64,000 nt of DNA from Choristoneura fumiferana (taxonomy: Eukaryota; Arthropoda; Insecta; Lepidoptera; Tortricidae). The notes beneath the pieces are model-generated. The model made no database searches, was not told the DNA's origin, and was given only the letters and a program-made list of their open reading frames with translations. The position numbers and the translations under genes were made by a program. Each line of letters starts with the position of its first letter. The first letter of the stretch is position 1. Shown piece after piece: positions 37,601-40,654 of the stretch. The stretch lies in assembly GCF_025370935.1 (NCBI RefSeq), contig NC_133472.1, forward strand, positions 43,429,517 to 43,493,516, in the 5' to 3' direction.

Positions 37601-40600
37601 TTTAATCACACAAATTATTGATAGAAACATAAAATAGTAGGCGCTTCGCGATTTTCTTGCATGAATTAATAGTTAAAAAAAATGTTTTCAATAGATAAAT
37701 TGATAGAAAGATTATTTTGTTTGTCAACAACTAAAAGTCGTCCCTGCAAAGGTTAAATATGATAAAGTTCAAGTTACAAACCCATCTAAACAGACACCAT
37801 TTATCATCCATTACAGAATACTAATTAATGATACAGATTCGGGAGACGTGAGCAGGACTAACCCTACCGGATTCAGTTGGTTAACCCCATTGATTAAATT
37901 AATCTGACGGATAAATGTGATGCCGTCTCTGTTTTGTTCGAATAGATGGAGACGGAACACGTTTATCCGGCAAATAAAATTAATCAATGAGTGGTGAAAC
38001 AGCCCCTAAGGCTACTAACTATATCGTATCGTACCTTACGGTCACGAGCGTTAATTTGATAACCACTTCGTCAAAAAAAATTTATTGTTGCGGGTATTTT
38101 ACTTAGTTAATTATGACTGTGAACGATCCATTATCAATTACTAAGGGTGGAGCGTTGGTCATGTTTACGTCTCCTGAATCCGCTTATACAAATTCAAAAA
38201 AACTAAAAAAAACTTTAAATAAAAACTGGAAAGACAACGTTAGTATTTAAAATTCATAAACATTTCCTATTGTCTCTCTTGTTTGGAGTTAACCTTTGCA
38301 GGGCCGAATTTTTCGTTCAGAACACGCTGTATACTTGTTCTGTTATACAGCCCGATACTAAAAACGAGCAGCACCGGCGACGGCAAGTACAAGTCGCAGT
38401 TCGCCGTGTCGGGCGTCGGGCCGAATCCGAAGCTGCGAAGAGGGCCCAAGGATTGCCTGCTACTGTACGTACCACGTCGCTAGTCTCTTGACGGAGTGGT
38501 GGTCGATTTAGTATCAGTACAGTCAAGGGCAAAGATATCGACACGGGCAAAGTTGCAAAAATATATACACGACTATGTACAGTCAAGGGCAAAGATATCG
38601 ACACGGGCAAAGTTGCAAAAATATGTATAAACGGCCTTAATGTTAAGTGCATAAAGTCGTGTCTACATATTTTTGTTACTTTGGCCGTGTCGATATCTTT
38701 GCCCTTGACTTTACTTAACATTAAGGCCGTGTATACATATTTTTGCAACTTTGGCCGTGTCGATATCTTTGCCCTTGACTGTACCTTCATGACGTCTTTC
38801 TTATACGAGATTTACGGGCGAATATTCGAGCGTTTTGACCGAGCGGTCAAACGTCATTACCGTCCCACGTTTATATAGTACAATGGAAAGACAAGTCACA
38901 AAAATTTTAATCACGCTTCGGTGTTGTCTTAAATTTTCATAAAAAAAACAACCCTGGGCATTACCTCTTTTAATAACACCTGCGAAGACTCTAAGCAAGA
39001 TGGTGGAAGCAATCCGAGCGGACCTTGCACAAGGTCCTACCACCTGCAAAAATGCTACTTACGCGGTATTGCTGTATCACCGACGCCTTGCCTTTTACAG
39101 CAATTTCGGAGTCTAGGGTTCGTGGTTGGCAATAGAGAGCCTTGGTGGCCTAGTGATTTGATCTACGTCCCGTCAAGCAGAGGATCGTGGGTTCAAACCC
39201 ATTTTGCCAAGAAAATCGTCATGAAAGTACACTCTAGCCGTCATCCGATCAAGACCACTAGTCTTCAAATTTGGCACAATCGGTCTTACAGTACGATAAC
39301 TTGGAGTTAACACTTGACAGATGGGCGTGCCTTCAGTCAATTTTCAACTTTGACGTCATACAAATAAAGCCATTTTTAGTATACTTACCGCTACCCACGT
39401 TTACAGATTATGTAAAAACTGTTTTATTTGTATGACGTCAAAGTTGAAAATTGACTGAAGGCACGCCCATCTGTCAAGTGTTAACTCCAAGTTATCGTAC
39501 TGTACATATCAACGAAACAAGAATCCGTCGAATCAGGAACTAACCGTCAAACGGACCAGTCGATACTAACGCCATCTAGCGATATTTTGTCAAAACACCC
39601 TCATTCCCATGGCATAAAGAGCCAGCTTACTTTATTCTCCAACAGCAAAGACGGCATGAACTAATACTAGCTTTATAATTTTAGGGAAGACTACATGGCC
39701 TGGAAGGGCCCCAATCCGGAGCTCCGCAAGGGCCAAACGGTGAAGCCGTCGGGGCCCGAGGCGCGGGAGAAGAGCTACTCGCTAGCGCGGGGCCCCTCCG
39801 ACGCGGCCAAGGGGCCCGGGGGCCTCGCCAAGGGGTCCATGTACCAGAAGATAAACAAGAAGACCGCTAAAATGTGAGTTGAAAATTATCTCTTGACGTC
39901 TGCTCGTAAATATATTCATTTTGCAACTTTTGATTTCGCAAAAAATGAAATAAACCCTGAAATATTTACAGTTTTAGAGTTTGCAAAATGAACGGATACA
40001 CTTATTTTTGCTGAATCTGGACATAATATGACTTTTTATGCTCTATAGCATGGCTGGCCAAACCCAGGCCCGCGGGTCAGAAATTGGCCCACCAAGGCAT
40101 TTAAATTTGCCCGCCAACGCGTTGATCGACCAGCCGGCTTAGCACGACTAATTTTTGATTTTGTAGTTATCTACCTAACTGATCTGAAAGTGGTGCCCTA
40201 GCGCCGCCTCAGATTAATAAAAAATTGCCCACCTAGAAAATATATTGGCCCAGCCTTGCTCTGTAGTGAATTAAAGTAAAATTTCTTCTAAGATCAAGGC
40301 AATCAATTTTTTTTAATAATTCGTTTTTTTTTATTAATAAATTAACAAAATAATTCATCATCATCATCATCGGCATATCTTAGTCCACTGCTGGACATAG
40401 GCCTCTCCAGTTGCACGCCACTGAGCACGATCCTCGGCCAGTCTCATCCAGTTCCTGCCAGCTAACCTGCGAAGATCATCGCTCCACCTAGTCTGAGGGC
40501 GTCCTGCGCCACGCTTGCCAAACAAAATAATTAATAAGTTGATATATACTACGTCGCAAAAAGTAGTAGATTTAATTTTATTTTCCATATTTATTTTTAA

Positions 40601-40654
40601 AAACTACATATTACAAAATATTTTTGTTTTTGTTTGTTTCAGTGTCGCTTAGAA
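8516..40654 (+). CDS. Multi-CUE-domain protein, function unknown (11 exons, 512 aa)
   Basis: Reconstructed CDS: 8516-8593, 14774-14992, 17097-17314, 17885-18093, 23850-23955, 25984-26104, 28537-28621, 29146-29335, 38351-38464, 39685-39873, 40645-40654. All junctions have GT/AG and matching phases, and the total of 1539 bases ends at TAG. Residues 1-99 are His/Pro/Ser-rich. Residues about 148-191 form a CUE-like fold (AMFPTVSETHIKILLKKYY...VVISALQ) with the MFP motif. Residues about 274-317 form a second one (SVFPKAEETLILDIL...ASEELITMGF). Residues 346-390 are a third helical segment of similar size. The tail (390-512) is basic and Gly/Pro-rich, with GPNPKLRRGP and GPNPELRKGQ repeats and a KGP-type run. 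CUE folds bind ubiquitin, so a ubiquitin-adaptor role is inferred. There is no signal peptide or membrane segment. Exons 2 and 9 have alternative in-frame acceptors. I do not recognise the family name. Extra exons of 3n length cannot be excluded. Confidence 0.8.
9002..9934. mobile_element. Nested foldback element
   Basis: Outer arms 9002-9062 and 9878-9934 are near-perfect inverted repeats (AAGTGTTTATACCTGCTGAT against its complement). A second pair, GGCTCAGGCCTGAAAT at 9079 and its complement near 9617-9632, lies inside. A third pair, 9639-9700 with 9790-9855, surrounds a loop. No coding sequence. It sits in intron 1 of the CUE gene. Confidence 0.6.
9935..10663. other. Intron 1 sequence, AT-rich, nothing recognised
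   Basis: Long T and A runs and no supported repeat boundary. No exon-like segment with GC-rich codons was seen. Confidence 0.4.
10672..10915. mobile_element. Non-autonomous hAT element, 244 bp
   Basis: Begins CAGTGTTTTTTAACC and ends GGTTGAAAACCACTA, the inverted-repeat pattern of hAT transposons. Flanking 8-mers ATCTATGC (10664-10671) and ATCAATGC (10916-10923) match at 7 of 8 positions, as expected for an aged 8-bp target duplication. Confidence 0.75.
11142..11757. mobile_element. Foldback DNA element interrupted by a retroposon
   Basis: The left arm (11142-11297) contains TGTTTCGTCATAATTAATAA and GTCAACCTGTCAAATAATCA. The right arm carries their complements at 11690-11745 and the complement of GACTTACGCGTGCG at 11402-11420. 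The right arm is split by the insertion at 11457-11640. Confidence 0.6.
11457..11640 (-). mobile_element. Retroposon fragment (GGTTGGCAACGCATCTGC family)
   Basis: Reverse copy of the unit at 24068-24352: CACACTTGCTCGTTTGCCAT, GGTTGGCAACGCATCTGCAA and CCGGTGAAATTACTGGC are all present. It is inserted into the right arm of the 11142-11757 foldback. Other copies lie at 34510-34628 and 34880-34955. Confidence 0.6.
11762..11935 (+). repeat. Repeat L, degraded fragment
   Basis: GTACCCTAATTTATTTTTTA, TTCATGCCAAATTAGAGCTT, and GACAGACATGGCGAAACTAT correspond in order to the 3' half of repeat L at 12271-12927, with strong divergence. Confidence 0.5.
12271..12927 (+). repeat. Repeat L, nearly full copy
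   Basis: Starts near AAACCGGCCAAGAGCGTGTC and ends CATTTTGGCTCCGGAGCCCT. Internal landmarks are GGGGGGGACGCTCGATTTTA, TTGCACTTTAAAGTTGAATA and CATGGCGAAACTATAAGGGT. Reverse copies lie at 30852-31330 and 49507-49823. No protein is encoded. This type of repeat is widespread in Lepidoptera. Confidence 0.65.
13020..13158 (-). mobile_element. SINE-2 tail fragment
   Basis: AATATCACGGGACAATTCAC, CCAATTGACCTAGTCCCAAA and GATACATACTTAAATACATA match the body of SINE-2 at 18310-18577 and 20311-20513, in reverse. The tRNA-like head is missing and an RTE LINE end joins at about 13160. Confidence 0.6.
13160..13310 (-). mobile_element. RTE-type LINE 3' end, antisense
   Basis: CATCATTAGCCTACAGCAGT, CCACTGCTGGTCATAGGCCT, then CATCCATCCGCCGCCAGCGA and GTCGTCCGTCCACC, the antisense of the RTE C-terminal coding end. 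Decayed. Confidence 0.55.
13374..13507. mobile_element. Family D-like MITE (CAGTCGAG ends)
   Basis: Left TACAGTCGAGTCC and right GAACTCGACTG are inverted. The internal arms ATTCGATCAAAAATATCTGA and GACGTATTTTTGATCAA pair around AACATAGAGTCGTG. A diverged copy lies at 42948-43078. Confidence 0.6.
13508..14571. other. Intron 1 sequence, mixed decayed repeats
   Basis: Contains an ATTACATTTGCATACCAAAT fragment shared with the repeat at 21421-21690, and otherwise AT-rich sequence. An 85-codon open frame at 14363 has no recognisable domain and no splice signals and is not called. Confidence 0.4.
14572..14761. mobile_element. MITE abutting exon 2 acceptor
   Basis: Left end AAGGCTGCGTTACCAGCAAAG and right end CATCTCTACTAGAAACGCAG are degraded inverted repeats. 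The inner parts GAACCAATAGCGCTTCATTT and AATGAAGCATTTCTATTGGT also pair. Sister copy at 40830-41032 (ends reading GTTTCCACCAGAGATG). The right end is about 12 bases from the exon 2 splice acceptor, and its own terminal CGCAG is an in-frame alternative acceptor. Confidence 0.65.
14774..14992 (+). CDS. CUE-domain gene exon 2
   Basis: Acceptor CACTCCAG, donor GTGAGTAC at 14993; 73 codons, phase 0 at both ends. It encodes LKTYAHYNHPAFEPAPTAPH and a Pro/His/Cys-containing segment ending GLKPHI. An upstream acceptor, ACGCAG at 14753-14758, would add five in-frame codons. Confidence 0.75.
14993..15747. other. Intron 2, partly palindromic
   Basis: TTTCGCAGAAATATTTTTCC (15037) and GTTTGGCAAATGAAACATTT with TTCTGCGAAAAGG (15366-15410) form a degraded inverted pair about 350 bp apart, suggesting an old foldback. 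No exon seen. Confidence 0.4.
15748..15861. mobile_element. Family C MITE
   Basis: Terminal inverted repeats begin ACTCAGCAGGGCTACTACGA and continue AACTCGAAGTTCGTGTCGTG. The right end is the near-exact complement. The centre reads ATTTAATACGAGAGCGAGAG. It is one of the best preserved copies. Confidence 0.75.
16260..17030. mobile_element. Three-element transposon nest before exon 3
   Basis: The outer element is a copy of the MITE seen intact at 42407-42657 and 51770-51945 (CAGGTACAATCC...GCTGC...CTATTGTTCAACAGGCGGCC...CAGCTAGCGTAGGCCC). It contains a family C MITE (16285-16418). A foldback at about 16466-16971 has arms CACAAAACACAGATAGTTCA and complement and is flanked by CTATTGT on both sides (target duplication). 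The nest ends about 66 bp before exon 3. Confidence 0.65.
16285..16418. mobile_element. Family C MITE inside nest
   Basis: CTACTCCGAAATTCGAAAAT at the left pairs with ATTTTCGAATTTCGGAGTGG at the right, around CTCGTATTAAATAGTATAAG. Confidence 0.65.
17097..17314 (+). CDS. CUE-domain gene exon 3 (first half of CUE 1)
   Basis: Acceptor CGTCTTCCCAG, donor GTAAGT at 17315; 218 bases, ending two bases into a Lys codon. GC-rich. It encodes a Ser/Pro/Gly-rich linker (DGRAYSTPNDSPILGRALCL...) and then DALVAKISAMFPTVSETHI, the start of the first CUE-like fold with its MFP motif. Confidence 0.82.
17323..17540 (+). pseudogene. Decayed tandem copy of exon 3
   Basis: Begins ATGGCCGCGCATACAGCACA eight bases after the exon 3 donor starts and follows exon 3 almost to the end (GTACTGTTGAAAAATTAAAG in place of ATACTGTTGAAGAAGTAAG). 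It carries a two-base deletion (CACGGCGCTGGAGCC), a one-base insertion (GACACATGACGC), and a scrambled ATGTTTCCG block. There is no acceptor AG in front and the donor is lost. It is therefore a dead exon duplicate, not an alternative exon. Confidence 0.85.
17541..17884. other. Intron 3, nothing recognised
   Basis: AT-rich with an unremarkable T run before the exon 4 acceptor. ACTTCTGTAGCTTTGGATGT and CTGTGAATGTGACCATTCAC show no match to other repeats here. Confidence 0.4.
17885..18093 (+). CDS. CUE-domain gene exon 4 (second half of CUE 1)
   Basis: Acceptor ATTCTCTTCCAG, donor GTAAGTC at 18094. One base completes the Lys codon, then YYNREAVVISALQVEKHPI ends the first CUE-like fold, followed by a Thr/Pro/Ala-rich linker (TTPGPLTMSPCAAARMQKGV...). 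Ends in phase 1. Confidence 0.82.
18310..18577 (-). mobile_element. SINE-2 (tRNA-headed), reverse copy
   Basis: On the minus strand the head reads GGATGGCCGAGTGGTTATAG (A box) and GGTCCTGGGTTCGAATCCCG (strong B box). The body has CAAGCTTTGCTTAG and a tail AATAAATAAAATAAATATAA. Second copy at 20311. The head retains a tRNA-like cloverleaf pattern, but the context is that of a SINE. Confidence 0.8.
18778..18876. mobile_element. Short MITE (TATGCAACTGTA arms)
   Basis: AAAATATTGTATGCAACTGT at the left pairs with TACAGTTGCATAAAATACTA at the right. A partial relative lies at 4800-4850 (TTTTATGCAACTGTATCGTA). Confidence 0.5.
18884..19182. mobile_element. Foldback with ATCGATAGGAATAACC ends
   Basis: Left ATCGATAGGAATAACCTTTC, then TACTTAACAGAAAAAAA, pairs with TTTTTTTCTGTTAATTAGAA plus GGTTATTCCTATCGAT on the right, about 35-bp arms. 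Non-coding interior. Confidence 0.65.
19431..19634. repeat. (AC)n microsatellite
   Basis: About 200 bases of AC repeats with interspersed CTCAC and CGCACGC units. It starts with a GCGCGC run. Likely length-polymorphic. Confidence 0.95.
20036..20190. mobile_element. Family B MITE (155 bp)
   Basis: Arms of about 37 bp: ATGAGGGCTTTCACAGCGAC, then GATATATCGCTAGATGGCGT, with their complement at the right end. Flanked as AATGAGGG...CCCTCATT, the same terminal octamer as family A. Interior contains GATTGGCTCATTTAGTAGAC. A degraded relative lies at 50658-50805. Confidence 0.75.
20311..20985 (+). mobile_element. SINE-2 copy split by a family A MITE
   Basis: Head GATGACCTAGTGGTTTGAAA and B box GGTCCCGGGTTCGATTCCC, body TTGTTCTCGGGTCTTGGGTG, then GGGACTAGGTCA breaks off at 20513. 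The remaining TGGTGTGAATTGTCGCGTGA resumes at about 20939. Removing the insert restores the uninterrupted sequence seen at 13045-13075 and 18335-18365. Confidence 0.8.
20514..20938 (+). mobile_element. Family A MITE, 425 bp
   Basis: Ends ATGAGGGCTATCG...CGATAGCCCTCAT (13-bp terminal inverted repeat) with imperfect subterminal similarity (GTGAGGT after a GGCGC block). Inserted in SINE-2; comparing with intact SINE-2 shows the target was AATT and only AT could have been duplicated. It contains TTGTCTTTCGGAAACCTTTG and AACAAAACGGGGACT. No transposase. Confidence 0.82.
21421..21690 (+). repeat. Interspersed repeat with GTCTGTCTGTCTG start
   Basis: Contains AATCTTGCAAGTTAAATTTG, GTCAGATTGACTTAAAATTT and GGCATCGACTTGAAATTGGG. 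An inverted copy occupies 25130-25355 and fragments occur near 13860 and 63005. Function unknown. Confidence 0.55.
21937..22387 (+). repeat. ATATTAGTAGGAT-type repeat, best copy
   Basis: Starts TTTACCCGCGGCTTCGCACG and ends CTTTCGTATTTGTAATATTA plus GTAGGAT. It contains the AAAATTTCAAGACTCTAACC block, a TGGGATAAAAAGTAGCGTAT block and GTTTCAGCGTGAAAAAGTAA. Confidence 0.6.
22938..23280 (-). mobile_element. Non-LTR retrotransposon 3' end with (TTTGAAT)n tail
   Basis: On the minus strand the sequence ends in tandem TTTGAATTTGAATTTGAATT (22938-22962), a LINE-type microsatellite tail. Upstream are TTCTTGCGGCGAATTCTTCT and CAATGATGGTCTTTCCGAAA. No RT motif is preserved. Confidence 0.5.
23297..23728 (-). 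mobile_element. Hairpin retroposon HR, copy 1, with 14-bp target duplication
   Basis: Flanked by ATGACAATAATTTA at 23283-23296 and 23729-23742, a target-duplication length typical of LINE-machinery insertions. On the minus strand a tRNA-like promoter is visible: GGTGTAGGGGTTATAGCACG (A box region) and GGGTTCGATTCCCAGCGCTG (B box), within about 23340-23415. The plus-strand right end is a near-perfect hairpin, arms about 23599-23656 and 23673-23730, loop containing CGGGTATCCCG. A second copy is at 60621-61026. Overlapping open frames here are antisense to the tRNA-like part and are not genes. Confidence 0.8.
23850..23955 (+). CDS. CUE-domain gene exon 5
   Basis: Acceptor TTCCTTCCGGCAG, donor GTAAGTC at 23956. 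Two bases complete a Gly codon. It encodes SPCLLRPASGASSYYGARSS and then GQPARHQSPKMKLK, a GC-rich low-complexity linker ending at the start of the second CUE-like fold. Phase 2 at its end. Confidence 0.75.
24068..24352 (+). mobile_element. Retroposon unit (GGCAAACGAGCAAGTGGGTC family)
   Basis: Starts after a T run with GACTGGATGGCAAACGAGCA, continues CCTGATGGTAAGAGATCACC, GGTATTGCAGATGCGTTGCC, CCGGCTGTCTTACTCTCCAC and ends AAGGTCCTACCACCTGC. Copies lie at 11457-11640 (reverse), 34510-34955 (split) and a tail at 38990-39050. No protein. Confidence 0.6.
24353..25078. other. Intron 5, nothing recognised
   Basis: Mixed AT-rich sequence; no supported exon, MITE ends or RT motif. Small open frames here have no splice signals. 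Confidence 0.4.
25079..25128 (-). mobile_element. SINE-1 tail fragment
   Basis: CCATCCCAGCCTATATACGT and CCCACTGCTGGGGACC match the antisense 3' end of SINE-1; it joins directly to the inverted repeat copy at 25130-25355. Confidence 0.55.
25130..25355 (-). repeat. Inverted copy of the 21421-21690 repeat
   Basis: CAAATTTCAAGTCGATGCTA, TAACCGTTGAAGAGTTCCGT, GTCACGCGATTTACATAAGT and CAGACAGACAACGGGACAGG are the complements of blocks in 21421-21690. Confidence 0.55.
25984..26104 (+). CDS. CUE-domain gene exon 6 (second CUE fold)
   Basis: Acceptor TATCCGCAG, donor GTAAGTA at 26105. One base completes a Lys codon; it encodes YLKSVFPKAEETLILDILAN and then KDNNVQKASEELITMGFTKK. The FP motif, the Leu-rich middle helix and the MGF end fit a CUE/UBA-like helical bundle. 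Ends in phase 0. Confidence 0.85.
26113..26600 (+). mobile_element. Non-LTR retrotransposon 3' end beside exon 6 donor
   Basis: Encodes RLQAFRGSFRYAYAASKCWN and DLPPPVKSSGSLTDFQRRCK, ending AWLLGLQ, the C-terminal 'WN-LP' block typical of CR1/Jockey-type reverse transcriptases. A stop follows at 26297-26299, then a 3' UTR to TATTAAATAAATATC and a (TTATTA)n tail. It is 5'-truncated and starts about 8 bases after the exon 6 donor GT. Confidence 0.75.
26638..27850. mobile_element. Large foldback element containing SINE-1
   Basis: Arms of about 125 bp: 26638-26762 and 27726-27850 (GGGTTAGTATCAAGTGGTCA against its complement), nearly perfect. Subterminal degenerate repeats of the form CAACTCGTCA(T/C)AAA recur inside both arms. 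The SINE-1 copy 26824-27139 is inserted in the interior. A segment at 27395-27525 recurs inverted at 51455-51587. Confidence 0.75.
26824..27139 (+). mobile_element. SINE-1, full copy with 11-bp target duplication
   Basis: AAATAGCTGGT flanks both sides (26813-26823 and 27140-27150). The head GCCGTGGTGGCCTAGTGG and the B box GTGGGTTCAAACCCC are intact, and the tail ends GGGTGATGATGATGATG. This defines the element boundaries for the family. Confidence 0.9.
27851..28536. other. Intron 6, decayed repeats
   Basis: Contains ATTTCTTCCGTGGATGTCGT with AAGAGGCGACTGAGGATATA, a block common as the 3' end of lepidopteran retroelements, and GGCCCCTCTAGGGATT. Not assignable to a family here. No exon found before 28537. 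Confidence 0.4.
28537..28621 (+). CDS. CUE-domain gene exon 7
   Basis: Acceptor CATTTTTAAAG, donor GTGAGTA at 28622. It encodes EIVKKKEETPQPAKKVVTIV and then KTAEEKNE, a highly charged Lys/Glu linker between the second and third folded segments. Ends one base into a Leu codon. Confidence 0.78.
28976..29108 (+). repeat. Partial MITE (GGTCTACCACCCTAAAG)
   Basis: GGTCTACCACCCTAAAGTTG, ATAATCGTTTGCATGTCATA and TTTGATAGGAACTTGTTTAA match the MITE at 33685-33858 but the outer ends are absent. It lies 37 bases before exon 8. Confidence 0.6.
29146..29335 (+). CDS. CUE-domain gene exon 8 (third helical segment)
   Basis: Acceptor TTTATTTCCAG, donor GTAAGCC at 29336. It encodes LKQKLQKKYSSVAERVISIA, LDSVDFNEERAEQILSAVLP and a Glu/Pro/Arg-rich end. 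The pattern of spaced Leu/Ile with an 'EERAEQIL' helix resembles a divergent CUE/UBA bundle without an FP motif. Phase 2 at its end. Confidence 0.82.
29395..29530 (+). mobile_element. Fragment of the CAGGTACAATCC MITE
   Basis: GCACGCCTGCGGGCGCGTGC, AGGTACAATCCTATGCACGC and ACTATTGTTCAACAGGCGGC match the elements at 42407-42657 and 51770-51945. It follows exon 8 by about 60 bases. Confidence 0.6.
29531..30344. other. Intron 8, small open frame of unknown origin
   Basis: An open frame runs through 29438-29782 from the MITE fragment into a hydrophobic stretch (HMPYLLIVVMVASGISIDML). It has no splice signals and begins in transposon DNA, so it is not called as a gene. The rest is AT-rich and unassigned. 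Confidence 0.35.
30345..30525 (+). repeat. Cousin of the TTCGCCCGC...TATTTATAAT repeat
   Basis: TAGCTATCCCGCGAGAATTA, CCATTTTCCGGGATTAAAAC, CCAAATTTAATCTAAATCGA and TTACATTCGTATTTATTAAT correspond in order to 5950-6304. Confidence 0.5.
30852..31330 (-). repeat. Repeat L, reverse copy
   Basis: GTAAAGTGGGGGTG, GATTTTTCGATTCAGTGATT, TCGAGCGTCCCCCCCC and GGGCTTGGCCGACACGCTCT are the complements of repeat L at 12271-12927. The CATGGCGAAACTAT end is missing. Confidence 0.65.
31403..32627. mobile_element. Long copy of the GTCTCTACCCA inverted-repeat element
   Basis: Left AAAGTCTCTACCCATTACAC with complement near 32603-32627 (GTGTAGTGGGCAGAGACCTT). A further inner pair is ATCTCAGGGCAGTGA (31556) with TCACTGCCCTGAGAT (32401). 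A short relative with the same ends is at 60368-60574. The interior holds an 89-codon open frame (31654-31923) with no recognised domain and a LINE tail. Confidence 0.5.
32250..32396 (+). mobile_element. LINE 3' end with (TTTGACT)n tail
   Basis: TTGAGTTTCTTGCCGGATTC, GTTTTTCCGAACCGGTGGTA and the tail TTTTGACTTTGACTTTGAC match 34755-34885. Non-LTR element 3' terminus with a heptanucleotide tail. Confidence 0.65.
32815..32998. mobile_element. Non-autonomous hAT element, 184 bp, exact 8-bp duplication
   Basis: GTTTATTA at 32807-32814 and again at 32999-33006. The element starts CAGCGGTTCTTAACC and ends GGCTTAAGAACCACTG, classic hAT ends. Confidence 0.9.
33205..33385 (+). repeat. ACATAGCGGTCAAAC repeat, 5' part
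   Basis: Matches 48053-48267 from AAAAAGTTGGAAACCCCCGA through TCCACCCGTTTGAGAGCTAA; the 3' part is missing. Confidence 0.55.
33440..33572. mobile_element. Family C MITE
   Basis: Left GGCCCTATACTACGAAGGAC pairs imperfectly with CGAATTTCGAAGCTTAGCCC. The centre TCATTTAATAAGAGAGTGAG matches the family. Confidence 0.6.
33685..33858. mobile_element. MITE with GTACCATCAGCC ends
   Basis: GTACCATCAGCCAAATATGT and ACTTATTTGGCTGATGGTAC are near-perfect terminal inverted repeats, and GTGGTCTA/TAGACCAC extends them. The interior matches the fragment at 28976-29108. Confidence 0.8.
33960..34083. mobile_element. Family C MITE
   Basis: TGGCCCTATATTACGAAATG at the left, CGAATTTCGTAATAGCCCCC at the right, with AATACGAGAGTGAGTGGGAC between. 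Confidence 0.65.
34417..35050. mobile_element. Foldback element with two successive retroposon insertions
   Basis: GC-rich arms (34417-34500 and 34966-35050) share TAATATTCGAGCTAACGTGA plus AAAAGGGCGCAC. Inside lies a GGCAAACGAGCAAG retroposon (34510-34632 and 34880-34955). That is itself split by a LINE end (about 34633-34881) flanked by AGAGC on both sides. Removing the LINE restores AACCTAGAGCCCTAAGATGG. Confidence 0.7.
35085..35228. mobile_element. MITE with CGTCGGGTGAC ends
   Basis: CGTCGGGTGACATGACGAGC and AAAAGACACTAACTG pair with AATTAGTGACTTTTGCTTGT and CACCCGACGA. About 144 bp, non-coding. Confidence 0.65.
35363..35503. mobile_element. Family D MITE, well preserved
   Basis: TACAGTCAAGGGCAAAGATA, TCGACACGGCCAAAGTTGCA are complemented at the right end with one or two mismatches. 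Centre GGCCTTAATGTTAAGTGCAT. TA on both flanks. Confidence 0.85.
35712..36010 (+). repeat. Repeat with ACGGTATTTGACT start
   Basis: GAAGCTACCTTTACAAATAA, CAAAGTTATAAAGGTTTGAA, GACAGAGAAAGACATACTTG and CAATTTTCAACCGACTTAAG occur in reverse at 54130-54480 in the enkurin intron. Confidence 0.6.
36048..36340. mobile_element. MITE with GGGTCATTCAAGTATTAC ends
   Basis: GGGTCATTCAAGTATTACGT at the left; ATGTAATACTTGAATGACCC at the right. The interior has paired G-rich and C-poor runs (CGGGGGGGGGGTC) but no coding sequence. Confidence 0.75.
36341..38350. other. Intron 8 right part
   Basis: A SINE-1 tail (antisense CATCCCAGCCTATATACGTC with CTGCTGGGCACAGGCCTCCT) lies at 37143-37212. Otherwise AT-rich. 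GGACTAACCCTACCGGATTC with degraded pairing to AACACGTTTATCCGG near 37850-37975 suggests an old foldback. No exon is apparent. Confidence 0.45.
38351..38464 (+). CDS. CUE-domain gene exon 9
   Basis: Acceptor TTGTTCTGTTATACAG, donor GTACGTA at 38465. It encodes PILKTSSTGDGKYKSQFAVS and then GVGPNPKLRRGPKDCLL. A second in-frame acceptor, ACGAGCAG at 38371, would remove seven residues. It introduces the first GPNP.LR.GP motif. Phase 2 at its end. Confidence 0.75.
38517..38786. mobile_element. Two family D MITEs, one inserted in the other
   Basis: A complete inner element (about 38578-38712) interrupts an outer one whose halves are 38517-38577 and 38713-38786. Each copy has TACAGTCAAGGGCAAAGATA ends. 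The outer centre CACGACT...TTAACATTAAGGCCG is separated by the inner insertion. Confidence 0.75.
38990..39204 (+). repeat. Retroposon tail and SINE-1 head fragments
   Basis: AAGCAAGATGGTGGAAGCAA to CAAGGTCCTACCACCTGC (38993-39048) is the tail of the 24068-24352 family. GCCTTGGTGGCCTAGTGATT with CGTGGGTTCAAACCC (39140-39201) is a SINE-1 head without body. Confidence 0.6.
39285..39506. mobile_element. Near-perfect foldback, about 85-bp arms
   Basis: ACAGTACGATAACTTGGAGT, TAACACTTGACAGATGGGCG and TTTTCAACTTTGACGTCATA are repeated in complement at 39417-39506, with a spacer of about 50 bp. No coding capacity. Confidence 0.8.
39685..39873 (+). CDS. CUE-domain gene exon 10 (basic Gly/Pro tail)
   Basis: Acceptor TATAATTTTAG, donor GTGAGTT at 39874. 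It encodes EDYMAWKGPNPELRKGQTVK, PSGPEAREKSYSLARGPSDA and AKGPGGLAKGSMYQKINKKT. GC-rich; rich in Lys-Gly-Pro repeats and very basic, so nucleic-acid or acidic-surface contact is possible. Phase 2 at its end. Confidence 0.82.
40049..40258. mobile_element. Non-autonomous hAT-like element, 210 bp
   Basis: Starts CATGGCTGGCCAAACC and ends TATTGGCCCAGCCTTG. The flanks CTCTATAG (40041-40048) and CTCTGTAG (40259-40266) match at 7 of 8 bases. Confidence 0.75.
40354..40530 (-). mobile_element. RTE-type LINE 3' end with protein C-terminus
   Basis: Minus strand encodes GAGRPQTRWSDDLRRLAGRN, WMRLAEDRAQWRATGEAYVQ and QW before a stop, the hallmark C-terminus of lepidopteran RTE proteins. Plus strand shows the (CATCAT)n tail at 40354-40370. 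Severely 5'-truncated. Confidence 0.85.
40645..40654 (+). CDS. CUE-domain gene exon 11 (stop)
   Basis: Acceptor TTTGTTTGTTTCAG; T completes an Ile codon, then GTC GCT TAG. The protein ends KIVA. The 3' UTR presumably continues; a polyadenylation site could not be fixed. Confidence 0.75.

Noticed and set aside
38681..38878. 65-codon frame and its antisense mates at 38.3-38.8 kb
   Set aside because: They translate family D MITE arms (SISLPLT strings repeat with the element).
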